Shown here piece by piece: positions 58,919 through 64,000 of a stretch of 64,000 bases of DNA. The notes beneath the pieces are model-generated. The model was not told where the DNA came from. It did not search any database and was given only the letters and a program-made list of their open reading frames with translations. How positions within the stretch are numbered: the first letter of the stretch is position 1; each line of letters starts with the position of its first letter. A program made the position numbers and the translations under genes. Source of the DNA: Kineosporia babensis (GTDB lineage: Bacteria > Actinomycetota > Actinomycetes > Actinomycetales > Kineosporiaceae); contig NZ_JAJOMB010000006.1 of NCBI RefSeq assembly GCF_021129305.1, positions 124,001 through 188,000 of the forward strand, read 5' to 3'.

Positions 58919-60067
58919 TCAGAGGGCGAGCGAGACGGTGGGGGTCACGTCGAACGTGAGCCGACCGTAGTCCTCGGCCAGGATGTAGGGCGTGAAGAAC
59001 GGGTGCCGGGTGCCAACGGCGATATCCCGCCAGAAGCGCTGCAAGGGATTGTCTTCCGCGAACCCGCTGGCCCCGTGCAGGTCGAGTAGTAGTTCCATGG
59101 CTTCGCGGCATTCCCGGGCGGCCGTCGTCAGCTCGATGCGCAACTGCGCCCGTTCCGTGACGGACATTTCGTCACCCTGAGGCAGGGCGTCGAGGACGTC
59201 GGCGACCCAGAGCGTGCGCCGCATCGCCGAATCAGTGCGTTGCAGGGCCTCGGTGAACCAGTACCGCCCGAGTGGGGAGTCAGCGATTCGGGTGTAGGTG
59301 GTCATGTACGGTGCCCGGCCGCCGGCGATCGCGTCCGCCACCAGGTCGCGTGCTCCGTGGGCGGCTCCGATCATCGGGGCGAGTGTTGCGAGGCCGCCCA
59401 CGAACATCGCTTCCGGAGAGAGCGTTTGAGCCGGGCCATCAGCGTCTGGGTAGGCCACGAAGTGGTTGGGTACGAAAACGTCCTTGGCCACCAAGGTATG
59501 GCTACTCGTACCGGCAAGGCCGGCAGCTCGCCAGGTTCGTTCCACCGTGAGGTCGGAAGCCGGAACCAAGACCATGGCCACCGCCGACGTCGTGTCGGTC
59601 GGCAGGGGCACGGGGACCATGGCCAAGGACGCCACCTCGGAACCGGACGCCATCGCCCACCGCCCAGAGATCCGCACGCCACCCGGAACGCGGACCGCGT
59701 TGCTGTCCCGTGACATCACGTTGGAAGCGCAGAACACCGCGTCTGGATCGGCCAGAACAGCGTCTTGGGCTGCGGGGGAGAGCATCAGTCGGGCGCCACT
59801 CTTGTTGGCCGCGTTCAGGCCGACTACCCAGGCGGTTGACGGGCATCCCTTGCCGAGTTCGGCCAGAATCGCTACCAGCGTGTGCAGATTGGCTTCCTGC
59901 CCACCTGCGGCGCGGGGCACCGTGAGCGCGAACAACTGGGCGGCCCGCACTGCCGCCACACTCTCCGGTGCGGGCGTCAGGTCGCGTTCGGTACGTGCCG
60001 CGTTCGCCGCCAGCGTTGAGACCGTCTTGCGGGCAGCATCGAGCAACGCGTCGTTCATGCCGGTCAT
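58919..60067 (-). CDS. Acyl-CoA dehydrogenase-like flavoprotein (group D monooxygenase type)
   Basis: The 382-residue protein has the acyl-CoA dehydrogenase fold: an N-terminal helical domain, a beta domain (ISGRWAMASGSEVASLAMVPVPL, VERTWRAAGLAGTSSHTLVAKDVFVP) and a C-terminal helical domain (LLLDLHGASGFAEDNPLQRFWRDI). It lacks the usual catalytic Glu of fatty acyl-CoA dehydrogenases and resembles flavin-dependent monooxygenases such as HsaA. ATG 60067 follows AAGGA by 4 nt. It is 24 nt downstream of an XRE/MmyB regulator on the same strand. Confidence 0.78.
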   Translation of the reverse strand: MTGMNDALLDAARKTVSTLAANAARTERDLTPAPESVAAVRAAQLFALTVPRAAGGQEANLHTLVAILAELGKGCPSTAWVVGLNAANKSGARLMLSPAAQDAVLADPDAVFCASNVMSRDSNAVRVPGGVRISGRWAMASGSEVASLAMVPVPLPTDTTSAVAMVLVPASDLTVERTWRAAGLAGTSSHTLVAKDVFVPNHFVAYPDADGPAQTLSPEAMFVGGLATLAPMIGAAHGARDLVADAIAGGRAPYMTTYTRIADSPLGRYWFTEALQRTDSAMRRTLWVADVLDALPQGDEMSVTERAQLRIELTTAARECREAMELLLDLHGASGFAEDNPLQRFWRDIAVGTRHPFFTPYILAEDYGRLTFDVTPTVSLAL

Positions 60068-60091
60068 TTCGTCCTTCGTTGAGAGGAGAAT

Positions 60092-60925
60092 TCAGCCCAA
60101 TTGGCTGGGCTGAGTCAGGGTGGCGGCCAGGCGGATGGCATCGATCGAGCCGGGTTCCGCGGTGTAGACGATGGCGCGCAGGTCGCCTTCGGGGATGGTC
60201 AGGACGTCGCAGTCGACGGTGAACTCGCCGACGAGCGGATGGTTGGTGGTGGCCCGGTGGCGCCGATCGGGGTATTCCACCCGGGATTCCCACATGGCAG
60301 CGAACGTTTCGCTCACTGCCTGCAGATCAGCGACCAGGTCGGCCAGCCATTCGTCCTTCGGGTACCGCAAGGCCGTAGCCCGAAGGTCAGCGACGATGGC
60401 CTGTTCGAAACGCTTTTCGGTCAGGGCGGTGGGCCGGTTGTGCGCTGTATCGGCGGTGAAGGTCTGCCAGGCCAGATTGCGTTCGCGCCCGTCGGCTCTC
60501 ATGGCGACCCCGCACATGGCCTCGCAGGCTGCGTTCCAGGCGAGCAGTGTCCAGGCGGCGTCCAGCACACAGATAGGCACGTCGCCGAGCCGGTCGAGCA
60601 GATGACGGGCGCCGTGGCCGATTTCGTGGGGTACCCGGCCTTCCCGGGTGGGCACGTGGCCGGCGAGTGAGCAGAGATACTCGTATTCGGTGCCGGACAG
60701 GCGCAGACTTCTGGCCAGGGCATGCAGTACCTGCGGCGAGGGCCGGCCCTGCCCTTGCTCGATGCGCTTGACGTATTCGGCGGAGACGCCGGCCTCGGCG
60801 GCCAGTTCGTCGCGACGCATCCCGGGGGTACGCCGGGGAGTGGTTGAGCCGATTTTGCCGGGCGGCGGTGTGGCCCGCTCACGCCAGCGCCGGAGCGCGG
60901 CTCCGAGTTCCTTGCCTGGTGTCAC
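60092..60925 (-). CDS. XRE-family regulator with MmyB-like ligand-binding domain
   Basis: The 277-residue protein has an N-terminal helix-turn-helix (ELAAEAGVSAEYVKRIEQGQGRPSPQVLHALARSLRLS, residues about 40-77) and a C-terminal MmyB-like PAS-fold domain (CVLDAAWTLLAWNAACEAMCG, LRATALRYPKDEWLADLVADL, TNHPLVGEFTVDCDVLTIP) that may bind fatty acid-like ligands. The start is GTG 60925. It probably regulates the flavoprotein gene downstream. Confidence 0.85.
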   Translation of the reverse strand: MTPGKELGAALRRWRERATPPPGKIGSTTPRRTPGMRRDELAAEAGVSAEYVKRIEQGQGRPSPQVLHALARSLRLSGTEYEYLCSLAGHVPTREGRVPHEIGHGARHLLDRLGDVPICVLDAAWTLLAWNAACEAMCGVAMRADGRERNLAWQTFTADTAHNRPTALTEKRFEQAIVADLRATALRYPKDEWLADLVADLQAVSETFAAMWESRVEYPDRRHRATTNHPLVGEFTVDCDVLTIPEGDLRAIVYTAEPGSIDAIRLAATLTQPSQLG

Positions 60926-61147
60926 CCAAGAAGGATGACCGATGTCCGCATTTCCCGCCTGCCCCTAAAAGTACCAGCCTGGCTGGTCCGGGAGGCGTGG
61001 GTGGGCGGAAGTCTCAGCGTGAACGTGGCTGCGTCGCTGAGTTCGGCGCTGGTCGAAAGTCTTTGCCGGGCGGCCGGCGCCTCGGTGGCCTGGTCCTCGG
61101 AGACTGCCCTGGCCGCAACCGTCCGTTATTGAGAGCGACTCCCAGTT
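60926..61147. other. Intergenic region without a supported gene
   Basis: Together with the operator and leader to 61268 this is a 343-bp non-coding stretch. A 65-codon frame at 60935-61132 has no homology that I recognise and no ribosome-binding site. Nothing else was seen apart from the palindrome at 61148-61175. Confidence 0.4.
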
Positions 61148-61175
61148 GCATGTTCATATTGCAATATCGACATGC
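61148..61175. promoter_or_regulatory. 28-bp near-perfect palindrome before the His-rich gene
   Basis: GCATGT-TC-ATATTG (61148-61161) and CAATAT-CG-ACATGC (61162-61175) match in 12 of 14 positions, with a perfect ATATTGCAATAT core. The AT-rich dyad 94 bp before the His-rich protein start resembles operators of metal-responsive ArsR/SmtB or MerR proteins. The ATTGCAA core also occurs near the arsR start (63885-63891 on the opposite strand, TTGCAATG). Confidence 0.5.
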
Positions 61176-61268
61176 GTCTGGTGAACTGTTGCCTCGCGCC
61201 GCGCATCGAGTCGGCGTCCGCCCCGGTTGTCCGGGGTGAAAAGCCGTACGACGAGAGGAAACGGTCCG

Positions 61269-61565
61269 ATGAGCGTCACCGAGACCCACGCCGAGCACAG
61301 CATCGCCGAGCACCAGCACGGCGGCGACTGCGGCCACGAAGCCGTCCAGCACGGTGACCACGTGGACTACCTGCACGGCACGCACCGTCACGCCGAGCAC
61401 GGCGACCACTACGACGAGCACGAGTCCGTGGCCGAGCACAGCACCGCCGAGCACACGCACGGTGGTGACTGCGGGCATGAGGCCGTCCAGCACGGTGACC
61501 ACACCGACTACGTGCACGAAGGCCACCGCCACGCGGTGCACGAGGACCACTACGACGAGCACTAA
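61269..61565 (+). CDS. His-rich metal-binding protein with duplicated 38-residue unit
   Basis: The 98-residue protein contains 25 histidines and 2 cysteines. Residues about 15-52 and 61-98 are near-identical copies of a unit with HGGDCGHEAVQHGDH, a variable tyrosine, HRHA and HYDEH. Similar small His-rich proteins occur in actinobacteria next to zinc transporters, usually with one unit, and are thought to buffer zinc or nickel. ATG 61269 has GAGAGGAAA upstream. A metal-type palindrome lies in its promoter region, and a metal-sensing ArsR and permease genes lie 2 kb downstream. Confidence 0.8.
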   Translation: MSVTETHAEHSIAEHQHGGDCGHEAVQHGDHVDYLHGTHRHAEHGDHYDEHESVAEHSTAEHTHGGDCGHEAVQHGDHTDYVHEGHRHAVHEDHYDEH

Positions 61566-61581
61566 GAAGCTCGCTCGGAGA

Positions 61582-61651
61582 GGATCCGGGATGGCGGCGC
61601 CGGCTGGACCATCGAGGCCTCGAGTTGAGGCGGGGCCGCCGTCCCGGATCC
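61582..61651. terminator. Long hairpin after the His-rich gene
   Basis: A 17-bp arm starting GGATCCGGGA (61582-61598) pairs with 61635-61651, with one G-T wobble, around a 36-nt loop that holds another palindrome. It starts 16 bp after the stop codon and probably terminates transcription. Confidence 0.6.
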
Positions 61652-61811
61652 AGGCACCTCCGCCGTCCATTGATCGGGCGTAGTGCGGCCTTTAGCTCGC
61701 AGCTGCATCAGCGGCAAAGACATCGCCGCGGGGCACAAGCGACGTGACGTCTGGGATATTTACATCGGGTTCATGCGGCCTCGGTGGTGTCTGCGAGCCG
61801 GTCCGGTCGGC

Positions 61812-62519
61812 TCACTCGTAACCGTTGCGGGGAGCGGGGATCGCGGTCACGCGGGTGGCCGCCAAGGTGGGCGGCTGGCTCCCCGGATCGATCGAGGCGT
61901 CGTCCGGTTGCCACACGCCTTCGACCTCAACCCACTGGTCCCTCGCCGGCGAGGCCTGCCCGGTGACGGTGACGAGAATGGCGGCCGCATCGGCCGCGCA
62001 GCACTGCATCATCATCCGGGCCAGTTCCCAGTCCTGCTCTCCGGACCGGGACACGAAACCCACCAGCCGCACCGTGCGGCCCTCCAGGGACTTCGACTCG
62101 TCCCAGTAGGCCCGTTCGTTGAATTCGGCCAGGGTGAGTTCCAGGACATCGTCCTGGGCCAGTGCCTCGAACCCGGCCTCGATCTCTTCGTCGCTGCGGT
62201 TGTCCACCGCCGACACGTCGACCGCCCGCTGAGCCGAGTACGAGCCCAGCGCTGGTGGGGTGAGCGCCCCGATGCACAGCACGGGCAACAGCAGCAGCCA
62301 CGTCGTCCGGGGCGCCGCCCCGTGCCCCTGCTCGTGGTGACCGCGGCGCAGGGCCATCAGCAGATCGGCCAGCCCGAGCAGCACGAGAACTGCTCCAGTG
62401 ACGATCAGGGCCGGGCGCATGAACGGCTGCACGTAGCGTAGGTGCAGATCGGTCAGGCCCACGTGCGCAACCACGCACCCGAGCGTGACCAGGACCAGCC
62501 ACTGCAGTTGCCGCCTCAC
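61812..62519 (-). CDS. TIGR03943-family putative permease subunit
   Basis: The 235-residue protein has two to three N-terminal transmembrane segments (LVLVTLGCVVAHVGL, PALIVTGAVLVLLGLADLLMA, LLLLPVLCIGALTPPALGSYSA) and an extracytoplasmic C-terminal domain (TVRLVGFVSRSGEQDWELARMMMQCCAADAAA) with a conserved Cys-Cys pair typical of the family. GTG 62519 overlaps the stop of the UPF0718 permease gene (GTGA), and the two are a conserved pair thought to move metals or sulfur compounds. Role inferred. Confidence 0.87.
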   Translation of the reverse strand: MRRQLQWLVLVTLGCVVAHVGLTDLHLRYVQPFMRPALIVTGAVLVLLGLADLLMALRRGHHEQGHGAAPRTTWLLLLPVLCIGALTPPALGSYSAQRAVDVSAVDNRSDEEIEAGFEALAQDDVLELTLAEFNERAYWDESKSLEGRTVRLVGFVSRSGEQDWELARMMMQCCAADAAAILVTVTGQASPARDQWVEVEGVWQPDDASIDPGSQPPTLAATRVTAIPAPRNGYE

Positions 62520-63526
62520 AGCAGCACCGTACCGATGGCGACGGCGCAGGCCACGGCGACCACGAAGGTGGCCGGCGCGAACCGGGCCGCGAAAGCCCGT
62601 CCGAACGTCCCGGCCTGCATCGAGGCGAGTTTCACGTCGACCATCGGGCCGACCACCATGAAGGCCAGCATGGCGGTGGGCGAGAACTGGGTGAACGAGG
62701 CGGCCACGAAGGCATCGGCCTCGGAGCAGATGGCGACCGCCACGGCCAGCAGCGACAGCACGATCACCGACACCACCACCTGCCCGCCCAGGGTGGCCAG
62801 CCAGTCGGTCGGCACCAGCACGTTCACGGTGGCGGCGAGCATCGCGCCGAGCACCAGGAACCCACCGGCGTGGAGCAGATCGTGCTGCATCGCCTGCGCG
62901 AACGCCGAGGCCCGACCGTGCTGGTGGGCATCCTGGTTCAGCGAGGGCAGCCGTAACCATTCCGGGCGCCCGAACCGCAGCCACAGCCAGCCCATCGCGG
63001 TGGCGGCCAGCAGTGAGGCCACCAGTCGGGCCACCATCATCTCCGGTCGCCCGGGAAAGGCCACTGCCGTCGCCACCAGCACGATCGGGTTCACGGCGGG
63101 AGCCGCCAGCAGGAAGGCCAGGGCCGGGGCGGCCGGCAGGCCCTGGCGCATCAGAGCACCGGCCACCGGCACAGAGGCACATTCGCAGCCGGGCAGGACC
63201 ACCCCGGCGGCGCCGGCGACCGGTACAGCCAGAGCCTGACGGCGGGGCAGGGCCGCCTGCAGCCATCGGGCCGGGACCAGCACGCTGATCACCGCGCCGA
63301 GCGTGACGCCCAGCAGCAGGAACGGCAGCGACTGCAGGGTGATCGAGACGAACACGGTGACCCAGGCCTGCGCGGCCGGGTGGTGCTGCCCCCAGTCCGC
63401 CAGCCAGAAGCGCCCCAGGGCGAGGGCGGCGAAACCGGCCACGACCAGGAGAGCGAGTAGGCCGGCCGGCTCACGGTACGGGGGCGCCGGAGCGGGACGG
63501 ACCTGGGCCGGGTGCTGCTGGGGCAT
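62516..63526 (-). CDS. UPF0718 family permease
   Basis: The 336-residue membrane protein has about 8-10 helices. The conserved cysteine loop VVLPGCECASVPVAGALMRQG and the block AICSEADAFVAASFTQFSPTAMLAFMVVGPMVDVK mark the UPF0718 family. These transporters are linked to metal or metalloid resistance when beside ArsR regulators. It lies 36 nt after the arsR stop on the same strand and before TIGR03943, forming an arsR-permease-TIGR03943 operon. Confidence 0.88.
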   Translation of the reverse strand: MPQQHPAQVRPAPAPPYREPAGLLALLVVAGFAALALGRFWLADWGQHHPAAQAWVTVFVSITLQSLPFLLLGVTLGAVISVLVPARWLQAALPRRQALAVPVAGAAGVVLPGCECASVPVAGALMRQGLPAAPALAFLLAAPAVNPIVLVATAVAFPGRPEMMVARLVASLLAATAMGWLWLRFGRPEWLRLPSLNQDAHQHGRASAFAQAMQHDLLHAGGFLVLGAMLAATVNVLVPTDWLATLGGQVVVSVIVLSLLAVAVAICSEADAFVAASFTQFSPTAMLAFMVVGPMVDVKLASMQAGTFGRAFAARFAPATFVVAVACAVAIGTVLL

Positions 63527-63562
63527 GAAGAATCCTGACGGGCGGTTCGACGGTCAAAGGGC

Positions 63563-63901
63563 CTACGGTTTGCTGCCTTCCAGGACGTGGGCGACGGCAT
63601 CGGCGACCACATGGGTGACGTGGGTGTCGGCGATCTCGTAGGTGACCTCCTTGCCGCTGCGCACGGCGGTGACCAGGCCGCCCTGGCGCAGGGTGCGCAG
63701 GTGCTGCGAGACCAGCGGCTGGGACATGGCGGTCCGCTCGGCCAGTTCGCCCACGGTGCTTGGTTGCGCGCTGATCAGCCGCAGCAGCCACAGCCGGGAC
63801 TCGTGGCCGAGGATCTTGAACAGCTGGGCGGCCTCCGCCAGTCCGGGTTCCGCCTGCACCGCAGTCACTCCATCGCATAAGCAGTTTGCAATGTGTCGCA
63901 C
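63563..63901 (-). CDS. ArsR/SmtB-family metal-responsive repressor
   Basis: The 112-residue winged helix has HESRLWLLRLISAQPSTVGELAERTAMSQPLVSQHLRTLRQGGLVTAVRSGKEVTYEIADTHVTHVVADAVAHVLEG. The His/Asp pair DTHVTHV in the last helix fits the alpha5 metal site of SmtB-type zinc sensors. A CLCDG motif near the N-terminus depends on the GTG start at 63901; GTG 63868, which would exclude it, is an alternative. It heads the permease operon and may also control the His-rich gene. Confidence 0.88.
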   Translation of the reverse strand: MRHIANCLCDGVTAVQAEPGLAEAAQLFKILGHESRLWLLRLISAQPSTVGELAERTAMSQPLVSQHLRTLRQGGLVTAVRSGKEVTYEIADTHVTHVVADAVAHVLEGSKP

Positions 63902-63946
63902 TCTACCGGCCCGGCGACGCCGTGGGGAGAATGATAACGGTTCCCG

Positions 63947-64000
63947 ATGGGATGCTGTGGAGAAGACGGGAAGTCCGCCGTGGTCGCTCGTCTGCTGGTG
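63947..64000 (+). CDS. Possible start of a divergent gene (runs off the right edge)
   Basis: An ATG at 63947 opens 18 codons (MGCCGEDGKSAVVARLLV) to the window end. A GATAAC hexamer lies 9 nt upstream. It is divergent from arsR. With so few codons no family can be named, and other frames are also open. Confidence 0.25.
   Translation, partial: MGCCGEDGKSAVVARLLV

Noticed and set aside
60935-61132. 65-codon plus-strand reading frame between the XRE gene and the His-rich gene
   Set aside because: No ribosome-binding site, no recognisable family, and it lies in a promoter-bearing intergenic region.

Overview
The window is 64 kb of very GC-rich DNA from the chromosome of an actinomycete. The evidence is a high third-position G/C bias, many GTG/TTG starts, 4-nt GTGA/ATGA gene overlaps, actinobacterial family content (PPOX/F420-type enzyme, SigE-family ECF sigma factor, MmyB-type XRE regulator, His-rich zinc protein), and repeated leaderless start signals (TAnnnT about 6 nt before GTG/ATG). 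The genus cannot be fixed from this sequence. No rRNA, tRNA, CRISPR array or prophage was seen. The only mobile element is one TnpB-only IS200/IS605-type insertion.

Layout. 1-8 kb holds housekeeping and accessory genes: an NRAMP-like transporter cut by the left edge, a GNAT enzyme behind a double TetR-type operator, a lipoate ligase, a nitrilase-type amidohydrolase, a Nei-type DNA glycosylase, a DUF3500 lipoprotein, an APH-type kinase and an ADP-ribosylglycohydrolase. 8-13.6 kb is a cobalamin-controlled locus: a cobalt ECF transporter (cbiM-cbiN-cbiQ-cbiO) and B12-independent methionine synthase (metE) face away from each other, each behind its own cobalamin riboswitch. 13.6-19.1 kb is a urea ABC transporter operon (urtABCDE) ending in a GntR/FCD regulator, with a candidate operator over the urtA promoter. 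19.1-22.5 kb is an ECF sigma operon with membrane partners.

22.5-27.5 kb is a sugar operon (phytase-like secreted protein, aldose 1-epimerase, PfkB kinase). A 1,529-bp TnpB element has inserted in the epimerase. Removing it in silico restores a continuous 301-codon epimerase frame, so the empty site, the element ends, the likely TAM and the guide can all be read directly. 27.8-36.1 kb carries a MacB-like ABC exporter pair, an alpha/beta hydrolase, a DUF234 ATPase, a GMC oxidoreductase fused to a gluconate-dehydrogenase-subunit-3-like domain, and a small membrane protein.

36.1-49.9 kb is a catabolic supercluster for tyramine or related aryl-ethylamines: permease, copper amine oxidase, TetR regulator, aldehyde dehydrogenase, then a tightly overlapping homoprotocatechuate meta-cleavage operon (HpaD, HpaE, a FAH-RraA fusion in the HpaG position, HpaI, HpaH and a phenol-hydroxylase-type flavoprotein) facing an IclR regulator. 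A route from amine to aldehyde to (hydroxy)phenylacetate to homoprotocatechuate to central metabolites can be drawn with local genes, except for a recognisable HpaF isomerase.

50-61 kb contains small regulator/enzyme modules (MarR-MFS-quinone oxidoreductase, MarR-hydrolase-VOC, XRE-flavoprotein, a Schlafen/AlbA_2 ATPase-like regulator behind a perfect inverted repeat). 61-64 kb looks like a metal-homeostasis locus: a His-rich protein with 25 His in 98 residues, a two-gene permease system (UPF0718 plus TIGR03943) and an ArsR/SmtB repressor.
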